From: Acephala macrosclerotiorum
Taxonomy: Eukaryota; Ascomycota; Leotiomycetes; Helotiales; Mollisiaceae
DNA: 64,000 nucleotides
Assembly: GCA_014904845.1 (NCBI GenBank)
Contig: MU119308.1
Span: 62,001 to 126,000 of the forward strand
Direction of reading: 5' to 3'
Part shown: in pieces, positions 32,590 through 42,625 of the stretch
How the letters are laid out: each line of letters opens with the position of its first letter
Numbering within the stretch: the stretch's first letter is position 1
Made by a program: the position numbers and the translations under genes
Notes under the pieces: generated by a model
Databases searched by the model: none
Seen by the model: only the letters and a program-made list of their open reading frames with translations
Told to the model about the DNA's origin: nothing

Positions 32590-33225
32590 AACCAATTTCA
32601 TCTTCTCCTTGACCCAAGCCTTCGGGTTTTTTCATGGTCGTCCTTCTCTGCAACCAAGGCCTCTTAGGTAGTTTTATGCATATCCTCTTCCTTCTCTAGC
32701 TTAGTCTCCTCTTCTTTTAGCTTTTCCGTTTTCTCTTTCAATTCCTGCTGAGTAGCTTTATGATCTTCCTCCTCTTGAACCAACTTCATCTTCTCCTTAA
32801 CTAAAGCCTGCTGGGTTTTTTCATGGTCGTCCTTCTCTGCAACCAAAGCCTCTTGGATAGTTTTATGTAAATCTTTTTCCTGCTTCAGTTTAGTCTCCTC
32901 TTCCTTCAGCCTCTCCGTTTTCTCTTTCAATTCCTGCCGAGCAGCTTGATGATTTTCCTCCTCTTGAACCAACTTCATCTTCTCCTTGACCAAGGCCTGC
33001 TGGGTTTTTTCATGATCGCCCTTCTCTTGAACCAGCATCCTCTTTTCTGCAGCCAAAGCCTCTCGGGTAGCTTTATGATTTTCCTCCTCTTGAACCAACT
33101 TCATCATCTCCTTGACCAAAGCCTGCCGGCTTTTTTCATGGTCGTCCTTTTCTTGAGCCAGCGTCCTCTTCTCCTTGACCAAAGCCTGCCGGGTGTTTTC
33201 ATGGTCATCCTTCTCTTGCTGTAGC
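32590..33225 (-). repeat. 63-bp tandem repeats encoding 21-residue coiled-coil units
   Basis: About ten imperfect 63-bp units, alternating between a DDHEKT-type and an EENHKAT-type half, run from 33225 down to about 32590. The last unit lies beyond the stop codon and carries a 2-nt deletion (the CAGCAG seen in the parallel unit is shortened). This shows decay after the repeat array formed. Confidence 0.75.
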
Positions 33226-33407
33226 TTGTCCCTTAGTTTCCAAGCTATATCGTTCAATTGGCTCTTGGTTTGTTCGTGATTGAGGACCTCGGCACTGAGT
33301 CTAGTATCCGCCGCGAATCTGGTCATATCCCTCAGCCTTGCGAGGTTTTCGTGGTTCAAGAACTCCAGGAGTTCTCTAGGAATGGGATCAGCTCCTTGGT
33401 TTGACAT
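32664..33407 (-). CDS. Coiled-coil protein made of 21-residue repeats, probably truncated
   Basis: 247 residues. The N-terminal 60 residues (MSNQGADPIPRELLEFLNHE...) are non-repetitive. From about residue 62 the protein is a long charged helix built from 21-residue units (three heptads), for example QEKDDHEKSRQALVKEMMKLV, QEEENHKATREALAAEKRML and AEKDDHEKTQQALVKEKMKL. About nine units are seen. At DNA level these are 63-bp direct repeats. The reading frame ends at TAA (32664-32666) in HKT-T-stop-EALVAEKDDHEKT. The sister repeat has CAA (Gln) there, so this is a C-to-T nonsense change, and another repeat unit continues downstream before a frameshift. Likely a rod-like scaffold; the family is unknown to me. 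Confidence 0.6.
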   Translation of the reverse strand: MSNQGADPIPRELLEFLNHENLARLRDMTRFAADTRLSAEVLNHEQTKSQLNDIAWKLRDKLQQEKDDHENTRQALVKEKRTLAQEKDDHEKSRQALVKEMMKLVQEEENHKATREALAAEKRMLVQEKGDHEKTQQALVKEKMKLVQEEENHQAARQELKEKTERLKEEETKLKQEKDLHKTIQEALVAEKDDHEKTQQALVKEKMKLVQEEEDHKATQQELKEKTEKLKEEETKLEKEEDMHKTT

Positions 33408-34110
33408 TCTGATCTTGTCGCGGTAGGATGGATTTCGATGGGTGTAAGTGAGTTCGTTGAACTCCCGTTAGATTGATCTAGAAGGATCGTTAAGCTCTAA
33501 AGACGGTAAGCAATCTCCTTCAGCCTATATCCCGTCTTGCCTCAGGCTAACACGGAGATTCCCGCAGAAGGTATGGCTCTTTGATGCTCTGAAATCAGCC
33601 ACTGGGATCGCTACTGTTGAGGCTTAAGCTACTCCAGCCTAGAATATATACTAGCCTCGCCTAACCTCGCCACAGACCGATTTAAAGTCACCTTCCTTCT
33701 CCACTCCAACCAATCAGACTAGCCTATCCCCGCCAGACCCCCTGGCGGGCGACGGCTGGGCGCTGATTAGCACATTACACGCAATATCGTCGTTGCAACC
33801 CCACTTACATTCGCTTCCTTGATTTTACTGTTGAATCTCTCAATGAATTCCAAGACATTTCCCATCTCTCTCTCCACAAGTATGCCAACCCCATTGCGGG
33901 TAGTCTGCAGAGTCTGACTGTGGATTGGCCCATCGACCCCTGACTTTCGACACCCCGCTCCTTGCAGCAACCTCTGGACGGAAAGTCTGGAACTAGTTTT
34001 GAGTAGTGCCCATCCTCGTCTCAGAAGTTAACCTCACCACAAGATCAATATTAATCATACTGACGTTAGCTAAGAGAATTTTACACCACCTCACTCTCTT
34101 CTGGTATTAG
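33408..34110. other. Upstream region of the coiled-coil gene
   Basis: About 700 bp. On the minus strand a TATA-like CTAGTATATATTC (33641-33653) and a GATTGG (CCAAT box) near 33710 lie upstream of ATG 33407, which is a reasonable promoter arrangement. A C-rich inverted stretch (CCAGACCCCCTGG) lies near 33736. No gene is supported in 33700-34110. Confidence 0.45.
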
Positions 34111-35394
34111 GAACCACACGTATTTCGAACGGGCGTCGGTACCATGCGTTCCGAGTTGGAAGTCAGTGCCCACTCTTGTGGTCAACCTATATTTACTTAG
34201 CTCGTTTTAAGGTTACTATGCTCCGAATGACGAAACTGGGAATGACCGCCTCGATATGCATCATCACCTGGCAACGTTATTACTGAAAGGGAAACTGCAC
34301 ATTGCACCCATCGGTGCTAATCCACAACAGATCTTGAACGTTGGCTGTGGGACCGGTATTTGGGCCATTGACATGGGTAACTGATTTTCTATTTGTAAGA
34401 GTTCTGTTTATCAACTAATTAACTGGCAGGGGATGAGTATCCTTCGGCCCAAGTGAGAGAGAGCAAGTCTCGAACCAGGAAACTGCAAAACTGCACAGTA
34501 CTCATGATTTGGCAGGTATTTGGCAATTCGAGGTTGATGATGTTGAGGGTGAATGGACATGCAACACATTCTTCGACTTGATTCATACCCGCTTTATATT
34601 CATCAAATCCAGTCTTAAATTTGTGTCCTTTGCAGAGATGAGAGCCCCGAGGCATGACTGAGGAGCATGTTGCGAGAGCGATCTGTCGACAATGCTAATT
34701 TGCTTCCGGCTCTGTCCTCGGCTCTCATTACTACGGGGGAAGTTAAACTAGTTTGCGTATAGGATAGCATCTATTGTGAATTGGCCAAAGCTCGTGAAGC
34801 AGACCTTCACGTCAGTTGTCCTTTCTTTCGCACTACACCTTCTTACCTCCGATGACTGATTTATTGAGCTCATTACTAATTTGCATGTTTCCACAGACAC
34901 TCAAAACCCGGTGGCTGGTGTAAATTCAAAGACTGGGAATTTGCCCTCCATTCAGGTGATAACTCACTCCCAGCGGACAGCCAGATCCTCAAATATCATC
35001 AAACTTTGTATGAGGCATTAGATAGAATACGCCGAGATTGGAAACCAGGGGCTCATCTGAAAAAAATGGGTTGAGGAGGCGGTTTGAAAATATAGAAGAG
35101 CAAGTGTTGGTTGTCCTGATAAACATGTGGCCTAAGGACAAACATTATGTAAGTTTGACTCTTGTTTAACCGTTTCTCTCATTTTGTCTTTAAAAATATT
35201 TCCCATCCTGGTAATGGTATATGTAGAAAGAGATCGGTGCATGGCACCACGTTGTCAAGTCGGAGGGATTGGAGGCAGTCTCTCTCAGACTTTTCACGAA
35301 TGTCCTTGGCTGGACGCAGGAAGAGGGTTTGGCCTTCCTCGCAAAGGTTCGGGCTGAGTTAAAAGACAAGAGTATTCATGTTCAACACAACTAG
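34111..35394 (+). pseudogene. LaeA-like SAM-dependent methyltransferase pseudogene
   Basis: Pieces of one protein appear in order, separated by spliceable introns: NGRRYHAFRVGS (ends 34161), YYAPNDETGNDRLDMHHHL and the SAM-binding motif ILNVGCGTGIWAIDM (34212-34376), GDEYPSAQ (34430-34453), IWQFEVDDVEGEWTC near 34515-34606, NWPKLVKQTFTHSKPGGW, then YHQTLYEALDRIRRDW. In the last third an extra A in a run near 35060 shifts the frame (LKKWVEEA needs six As) and a missing base near 35078 shifts it back before FENIEEQVLVVLINMWP. The final exon (35228-35394) reads KEIGAWHHVVKSEGLEAVSL...IHVQHN. About 140 nt at 34607-34750 fit no part of the family. Relatives methylate small molecules or regulate secondary metabolism; this copy looks inactive. 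Confidence 0.75.
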
Positions 35395-35961
35395 TAAGTT
35401 TTGCCCTTTTTGTATTGACTTCTAGGTTCTAGCACCATCCTGAGCGGTGTGGTGATGTAGCTGGAAAATCTTGTAGCTGACATTATACTTACAGTAATGT
35501 TGTAATAGACCAGAAGAGGGGCAAAGACGGAGTGAATAGTTAATTTGGAGTGATAAACTTCAAAGAAGCACTCGGAAAGTTGAGAACAGAAACTCAGCGA
35601 GTCCCCTTCTCGAGTTCGCGATCTCATTGATATTTTGTTGTACATCGCATTTCAAATCAGAATCTCGTTCCCTTGGCGATTCCTAAATCTAGGAAATGAT
35701 CTTTCGTCCTTTAGTCTCGGGTTTTCGATCTCGGTTTTCTGTTGACCTGAAGAAAACCGCGTCAGACGGAAGGTCCCGGCGAGGATCTAGGGTTGGAGTT
35801 ACACCCCCTAATGGTTGGAAGCTCAAGCCCGTAAGGCTGAACGATGTAGAACTCAACTGCCTGTAAGTACTGGGCTATGCTGTACTCCTGGCTGAATAAT
35901 ACCACCAAGGCACGTGCGACTGGACCAGAGGGGACTCAAATCGGCTCGGCAAAGACGTTTG
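35395..35961. other. Intergenic stretch
   Basis: About 570 bp between the methyltransferase pseudogene and the first transposon-like element. The minus-strand frame 35391-35645 lacks any motif. I see nothing I can support. Confidence 0.5.
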
Positions 35962-36599
35962 CCCTACGAAAGCAGCACTCCGGACTTTTACCCTGGACGT
36001 TTTGAAGAACCAGCCACAGAGCTTGAAAACACCCGTTTTGAGCCCTTGTAGCACATCACAAGGGTTCTGAGACTGCGTGAAGGGGGTAAATAAACGTCCG
36101 TATGTTCTTATAAAAAGTTGAGAACAAAGGTTAAAGCCACCCGAGGGGATTCCGAGCGCTGTTAGGGGCCCTTGTCTTTCGGAATGTTCTCGGAATGCTC
36201 CGGGCTGCTTAAAAAAAGTTGCTAAACGTGCTTTGAACGTGCTTTTAAGTCTATTTTCTTAAATGTCAACTTTAAAAAGACGAGAATAAAAAGAATCGTT
36301 CTAAAATCAAAACTTTGGTTTAGATAGAGCCTAATGCGTGGGCATAATGGGCGCAGGCATGCAAGCACATAGAGAATGTGTAAGGGAGAGGGAGAGGAAG
36401 AAAGGCCATTGAGAGAAATTGAAGTGGATGTTATCGATGAGCTGCCGTTGCGGCGGCTGCCAAGCCTCAATTTCCACCCTTGGCCCGTTTTCTTAGCAGA
36501 CCCAGTCGCAAATGAGATAGCCCAATGAAAAGTCGTCGTTGAGAGTCTGTGCTCTCACCTGTTTTTTGGACGAAAAGTCCGGAGTGTGCTTTTGTAGGG
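35962..36599. mobile_element. MITE-like element with about 28-bp terminal inverted repeats
   Basis: The left end starts CCCTACGAAAGCAGCACTCC (35962 on) and runs to 35989. The right end (36573-36599) is its reverse complement, with one base difference and one 1-nt gap. The 638-bp interior has no coding frame. TTG directly flanks both ends (35959-35961 and 36600-36602), a possible 3-bp target duplication, as for some PIF/Harbinger or CACTA-type elements. No transposase is present, so it would be non-autonomous. Confidence 0.7.
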
Positions 36600-36604
36600 T
36601 TGAT

Positions 36605-37524
36605 CAGTGTAAGAAAAAAATACTCAACTATTTAAATAGCTATTGAATAGTATTGAGTACTATTGAGTTGAGTAAAAGTAGTAGTGTTATAACTAAGCTA
36701 TTGAGTTGAGTAGAAGTAGTAGTGTTATAACTAAGCTATTGAGTTGAGTAGTGAGTAGCTACTCAATACTATTGAATAGACACGTGACCGTCACATATAA
36801 AATTATATAAATAAAATATTTTTAATAAAAAATTAAAATCTTTAATCTAAGTATTAAAATCTAATACAATTTATAGTACAATTTATAGTTTAAATCAAAA
36901 GAAATAATAAAAACTACTTTTTTTCAATATAAAATATTACGAGAAAACTTTATACATAGGGCACGTGCGTAGCACGTGCTACTAGCTAGTATATAAGCTC
37001 CATAGCTAAGAGTAAACTTTATTATTTATTCATATATATATTATATTCATTTATTGCTTTTATAGTACTTTTTATCCTTTGTATAATATAAAACAAATTT
37101 TTAAAATTTAATTATATATATTATTTACTAAACCGATTAATATTTCGGCTTTTAAACTCTCGAAGATTATTTTAAGTATTTGAAAGACTTTGAATCTCGA
37201 AAAATATATTTTTAAACAATTTATTTGATTTATTATTAATTAAATCTTTTGAGTTAATTATTTGAAAGTTTTTGGTTTTCGGCGTCGGCAAAACTTTCGG
37301 AGCTTAAATAAGCGAGGCGCTCTATCCAATCAGGCTTACTCTTTTAGCCTTTTCACTAATTCAGCCAATTAAGTATTGCGGCTTAAACCCACGTGATTCT
37401 ACTCAATAGCCTACTCAATACTACTCATTAGCTATTAAGTTGAGTAGAGTAGCATAGGATTTTGGTTGAGTTGAGTTGAGTAGTACTAGAATTGCTATTG
37501 AATACTACTCAATTTCTCACACTG
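36605..37524. mobile_element. AT-rich element bounded by short inverted repeats
   Basis: 920 bp, very AT-rich and without coding frames. The left end CAGTGTAAGAAA and right end TTTCTCACACTG are inverted repeats with one mismatch. Next to each end are mirror-oriented arrays of TTGAGTTGAGTAG (left) and CTACTCAA-type words (right). GGTTGAT occurs just before the left end (36598-36604) and just after the right end (37529-37535) and may be a target duplication. It begins five bases after the preceding element. Probably a non-autonomous DNA transposon or palindromic mini-element. Confidence 0.6.
36662..36751 (+). repeat. 38-bp tandem repeat inside the AT-rich element
   Basis: Two almost identical 38-bp copies (starting ATTGAGTTGAGTA, ending GTTATAACTAAGCT) at 36662-36699 and 36700-36737, then a partial third copy. 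The copies differ at one base. Confidence 0.85.
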
Positions 37525-38008
37525 GCCCGGTTGATAAATATAATAGGAGAGCGAGACGAATATTATCACGATATCTGAACAAATCCAAACAAGACGCGTA
37601 GATCGCAGCCTACTTTTAATACTGTGTGACTATATGCCTTCTAAGAAGAATCCTAATGATAAACTCCACTCTTCTTTCCTTCAATTCCTCTCTCTGCCCA
37701 GAGGAAGCAAAAAATGAACTTACGCATCACATACAAAGATACGCTCAAAAAGCACGTATAACGCATAATTTGAACAAGAAAAGCTAGTAACCATTCAGAA
37801 ATTCACTAAAAAAGTAGCGTCAGAGCTTTGTAGTGTGCACAAGGATTGTGAAGACTCAAAAAATGAAAATGCCATTACTCCAGCATTGACTAACAAAAGC
37901 TGAGGAGATGCAGTACTGATTAATGCTTCAAAGCCCTCAGATTCGAGTAACCGTTCACAAAGGGGTCCAAAAATTTGTCAGTTTCCGAGATACGGGGTAT
38001 CAGTCCCT
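37525..38008. other. Intergenic stretch
   Basis: About 480 bp of AT-rich sequence between the AT-rich element and the end of the HET pseudogene. No feature is supported. Confidence 0.5.
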
Positions 38009-39521
38009 CTATCTCCTTTCTGGGGTTTTCCACGGGGGCCTTGGTATTCGAGGTCTTGCCAGGATTTCAGACTCGGCTTGAAGCTTCTCCCAGTCGGCTT
38101 CAGGATACTCATCCTCAATGTCCGTTTCTGAATTTTCTACTTTATCTTTCTCTGTCAATCTCAATGAGCTCGGAATTTTTAGACTATGAAGTACCTGTCC
38201 CAAGTTTCTGTCCTCTTTTTTATTGAGCTTCTTTGCGGGGGAGCCTCCGCCGCCCTTTGACATGGCATATGAATTTTCAGGCGACCGCCAAACTGATGGA
38301 TCAATCTCGTCTAGGAAGATCTCCATAAATTGTGCTACATTCTTGAGCTCAACGCTATAACCGCCAGTTTCTTCAGCAACTACGGTTCATCCTTGGAAGA
38401 TTGTAGGCGGGCGGTTCCAGTCAGCCTCATTTGGCTGAAATTCGTGGAATGCTCTGCTAACGACGGTCTAGGAGTTATACACAGTGGGATTGCATGCGAG
38501 AAGGGCGTTGGAAGTCCTGAAGCCGAATAAGAAGAAGTCTTGCTCCGTGAAAGGTTCGACAAGTTTAAGAGGTAGGCTAACCTGCAATGGTTCGCGTATG
38601 AAAAGGTCGGGATGTATGTTGGCGTTACCAATAGACTCAGATTCTTGGTGAAAGTTCCAATTTCCAAAGTATCGGCATTGTAGTGCAATCGACTAAGTTT
38701 GTTGAATCCACTTTAAGAACTTGACAGACCTCTGGTATTCATACAAAATCCTAGCCTCTAATATGTAGCCTGGCCAGCTGAATTTCATGACGCTCGCAGT
38801 CAAAGTGGCAAACCTGATGCGGGAATTGAGGGCTATCGGGCCAGTTCCTCCCCTGGCTAGTAGAGCAAATAATGTATCTTTCATGTTTTTCTGACAATCA
38901 ACCGTGATTCCACGACCCAAAACAACCTCTTTTGAGATACTCAATAAGGCAAAAATGAGATCACGACTATCTTCGCATCCCGAGTCTTCATAGCGCTGTG
39001 ATAAAATCTCAAAAGAGTCGACGAGTATCGGCCATCGTTTTTGAGAACGAACATGTCCATACATAACGTTGTGGTGAAGTTCACGACCCGCGATTCTCCT
39101 CAGATTATTTCTTCGCTTGGCGGTTCCTCTAGGGAAAGGGGCCCATAGGTCGGTGGCCCATGGAGTGAGCCGGTCCTATGGAAATTTGCACGTAGTTGCA
39201 AACGCTGACCATGGACACTCTCACTTCCGCAGAACAGCTCGAGGTCTCGCGCGACTGTGATCTCCTGAATGATCCAGATTCCGGTCCAATATCTCCTTTT
39301 GGACAGAGCAGTCAGCCCTTTCCAAACTGCGTCTCGTACCGCTAGACATGCGTCTTTTGTGAGGGAATCCGTACCGGTGCTCATTAAGCGGATGGAGCGG
39401 TGTTAACGTCAAAGGTACTGAATGAGCATTTTATGTCGTCGGTTGACGATCCTGGGAGAATCTTGAGTAATCGTATGTGCGCTTCACCTCTCACCAATGG
39501 GTGATTTGCATAAATTGGCAT
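38009..39521 (-). pseudogene. HET-domain (heterokaryon incompatibility) protein pseudogene
   Basis: ATG at 39521 gives MPIYANHPLVRGEAHIRLLK and ILPGSSTDDIKCSF, the usual start of a HET protein, then a stop. The central part normally holding the Ser-Tyr-x-Trp-Gly motif is missing. Another frame (39384-39100) continues with AVWKGLTALSKRRYWTGIW and IIQEITVARDLELFCGS. A third (from 39064) reads LSQRYEDSGCEDSRDLIFAL and so on to 38009, broken by TAG 38693-38695, TAG 38468-38470 and TGA 38387-38389 but otherwise open (ending QFMEIFLDEIDPSVWRSPEN...). HET proteins trigger cell death after fusion of unlike strains. This copy has lost its core and cannot make a normal product. Confidence 0.8.
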
Positions 39522-41090
39522 GATCTCGATGTTCTAAGTTGTGAAGAGTGCTTGGGACCAACAGCCGCATTATCGCGTCAGAAATCTTGATGATATTTGA
39601 AATGTGGTAATGAAAGACATCGGCTTGCTGCCTCGGACGAGGCGTCCAATCGCACCCGAGAATTTAAGACAAAAGTCGTATTGATTAGTAGATGCGACCG
39701 CGTCTATCTCGAGTTTACTTTTATTGTTTTAAAGCCAAGTGCAGAATTTTTGCGTGCATTATCTCTTTTTATTGCTGCCTCAGCTAGCTGGTTCTTCCGG
39801 AAAATAGAAGAAAAGTATGCTCGTAATATTGGATCGTTTGAGCAAGGGATGTCGTAGAAACTTTCCCTTAGCGATTTGTAATACTGTTGGACAAGCGGAT
39901 CCGCTGAGCGATACAAGTCTGCAAACGATTTTCGGACGGAAATTCTCTTGTCTTACTCGTAATACACACGCTGTTGAAGAGGAGTCGCAACATTTAGGTG
40001 TATGCCAGGACACCTGACTTCACTGTCTTCCGGCAAATATCGAGTAAGACTTCCTTGGGTCAAAGCCTGGAATCTTACATAGCAACACATCTCTAAAATA
40101 TTTGATAGAAGTCGGCGGATAAAGCAAGAAGAGCTAACAGACGAATTTCCTGCAACGATTTGTCGAGGGAAGAGTATGGAGTGCTCTGTTGCGTAAACAT
40201 GACTGACTAGGTTGTAAATGTGATGTCTGCACTCGATCCAAATCGTACAGCCAAGACAAATCCGGGAGCCTCATCTTACACCCACTTCCGTAGATACAGT
40301 CAATAGCGTGTTACTTGAGCCAGAAGGGAGGCGATAGAACCGTGAAACCCAACTTCCATGTAAAGCGAGCAAGTCGAGGCTAGACACTATCCTTCAAAGC
40401 AAAACCGCCTAAATTAAGCAAATATATGTAATAACTAAAGGATTTCAAGATACAACTGATGACCAAGTGAGTACGTAAACACAACAGAAAAGACATAGGA
40501 CAGAGACGGACAGCATGTGGAAGTAGGTAAGGCTGAGGATTGCTGCTCGGCTTAGTTCCAGCCACTTTGAATTCAACAGGCAGCAACATAAACCAGTTGA
40601 GACATATGCATCAATTCCGAGCCTGCAAACTCCAGGTCTATCGAGCTCTCACCGAGCTGGTCGTCCTCACAGGAGTCCTGCAAGAGAGTCACGTGTGTAT
40701 CTTTTCCGGGACACGTGAGAGGATGCGAATAGATGCCCCGGTCGTTGCTCGAAATAAGGTCTTGGTGTAGCATAAGTTTATGCCTTTGTGATATGCTTTC
40801 TTGTTAACGAGCCATGCAAAGTCGGCCGGCCGGTGAGAAATCGAATTGGTGAACGGGGCCAGAAGGAAATTGATGTTGTGTTGATGACGGGGTTTCGGTG
40901 GGCGGACGAAAAACGGATCTCGATCAGAAATTAAAGTTTGATACTCGTTATTAGAACCGCAAATGCACTCGACATTTCCACCATAAGCCTTCACCACTCT
41001 CCTTCCTCGTCAGCGTTTTTCCTACCGATTTGATGAAACAGTGTGTTCTATAGTTCTTTCACTGCGACGTGGAGCAATCGATTGTCCAGC
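39522..41090. other. Intergenic region upstream of LAG1
   Basis: About 1.6 kb. The left part (39600-40020) has 60-86 codon frames without motifs. The right part is the LAG1 promoter and holds a pair of CACGTG sites (listed separately). No gene is supported. Confidence 0.5.
40689..40718. promoter_or_regulatory. Inverted pair of CACGTG sites upstream of LAG1
   Basis: TCACGTGT (40689-40696) and ACACGTGA (40711-40718) are exact reverse complements, 14 bp apart, about 370 bp before the LAG1 start. CACGTG is the core site of fungal bHLH regulators such as Cbf1, Pho4/NUC-1 relatives. The spacing suggests a cooperative site, but binding is inference. Confidence 0.45.
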
Positions 41091-42625
41091 ATGACAGCTA
41101 CGGAGGCCTTTCCGCTCCTTTCCACCACTGACAAGTTGGCACCCTTAGGGGGGCACGGCAATGTTGAGAAGCCGCGAGTCCGCAGACGCTCCAGTGGTCT
41201 TGGGGGAGAGATCAGAGCTGGGGATACAAGTGCGCCAGCTTTCGCAACATTAGACGTGAGGCCGCCGTCTCCCGGTACAATCAGAGTTCGCAGAAACCCC
41301 CATCGTCACGACTTGTCCCAGCTCACACCTAGCAGGCGCAGAACGAAAGAGACCGCAAGAAGCCCTTCTCGAAACGACGAAAAGCCAAGACTCTCTTCCA
41401 GCAATGGAAAAGGTACGCGATGAAGCATACCTGGATCATTCCTCTAGTCCTCATCGGCGTCTTCCTTGCCCTCTTCGCGATCAACCCCACCGAGTCGAAT
41501 CCTATACATCACTTCATCTTTCTCTCCTATAAAATACCGGCTGAGCCCGGATCTGCGGAAGGAACACCTCACCAGTACGGCAAGGGACTTTGGGATTTGG
41601 CATTTGTTACCTTCTACATCATCATTCTGTCCTTCACCCGCGAATTCATCATGCAGACCATGCTACGGCCGATGGCAAAGCGCAGCGGGTTGAAGAGTAG
41701 GGCGAAGCAGTCCCGTTTCATGGAGCAGATGTACACCGCCATATACTTCGCTTTCCTGGGACCTGTCGGATTGTATGTTATGAGCCGAACACCAGTTTGG
41801 TACTTCAACACCAGGGGGATGTATGAGAACTTCCCGCATAAGACACACGAGGCGGACTTCAAGTTCTATTATCTTTTCCAAGCTGCGTATTGGGCACAGC
41901 AGGCAATCGTCTTGTTAGCAGGATTGGAGAAACCGAGGAAGGATTACAACGAACTGGTTGGTCACCACATCGTGTCACTTGCTCTCATAGCATTGAGCTA
42001 CCGCTTCCACTTCACGTACATGGGACTGGGTGTCTTCATCACCCACGATATTAGTGATTTCTTCCTTGCCGTGAGTCCCAAACTCAACTTTTCGAAGGAT
42101 GAAAATTGACACATACAGACCTCCAAAGTCCTCAACTACCTAGATCACCCACTTGTGGGTCCTTACTTCGCTTTATTCATGGGCGCCTGGATATACCTCC
42201 GCCACTACCTCAATCTGCGAATTCTCTGGTCCGAATTCAACGAGTTTAAGACTGTCGGACCATATGAGCTCAACTGGGAGACGGAGCAATACAAATGCCA
42301 GCTCTCCCACGTCATCTCCACCTTCTTGCTAGCCGCTCTCCAGGGGTTGAACCTTTTCTGGCTCTTCTACATATTTCGAATTGCCTACCGATTTGTATTC
42401 ATGAACGTCGTAGAGGACGACCGAAGCGATAACGACGAGAACGAGTTCGAGGAGGAACGTCGCTTGGACGCTTTAGCTAGAGAGGCTAAGGAGGCAGCCG
42501 AAAAGGGAAACAGCCCAATAGTCCTAGTCAACGGATCCCCCATGAACGGCAACGGAAAGGCAACTGGGATGGAGACCCGAGCGAACGGAACGGCGAATCG
42601 GAAGGAAAACAAGAGGAAAGCTTGA
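41091..42625 (+). CDS. lag1: Ceramide synthase (LAG1/LAC1 family, TLC domain)
   Basis: Exon ending 42070, intron 42071-42118 (GTGAGT...TACAG, phase 0), last exon 42119-42625. The core is certain: AINPTESNPIHHFIFLSYKI, FTREFIMQTMLRPMAK, VWYFNTRGMYENFPH, and the Lag1 motif with the catalytic His pair (LVGHHIVSLALIALSYRFHF, then YMGLGVFITHDISDFFLA). After the intron comes TSKVLNYLDHPLVGPYFALF. The enzyme N-acylates sphingoid bases in the ER with fatty acyl-CoA. It has several membrane helices and an acidic tail. The N-terminus needs care. The frame from ATG 41091 (MTATEAFPLLSTT, RRRSSGLGGEIRAGDTSAP) must move by one base before RKKPFSKRRKAKTLFQQWKR to join the core. Either a 47-nt intron with poor donor (41286-41332) or an indel near 41345 does this. 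Confidence 0.9.

Noticed and set aside
36605..37524. AT-rich stretch as centromere or mitochondrial insert
   Set aside because: It is short, flanked by inverted repeats and lies next to another transposon-like element; a mobile element explains it better.
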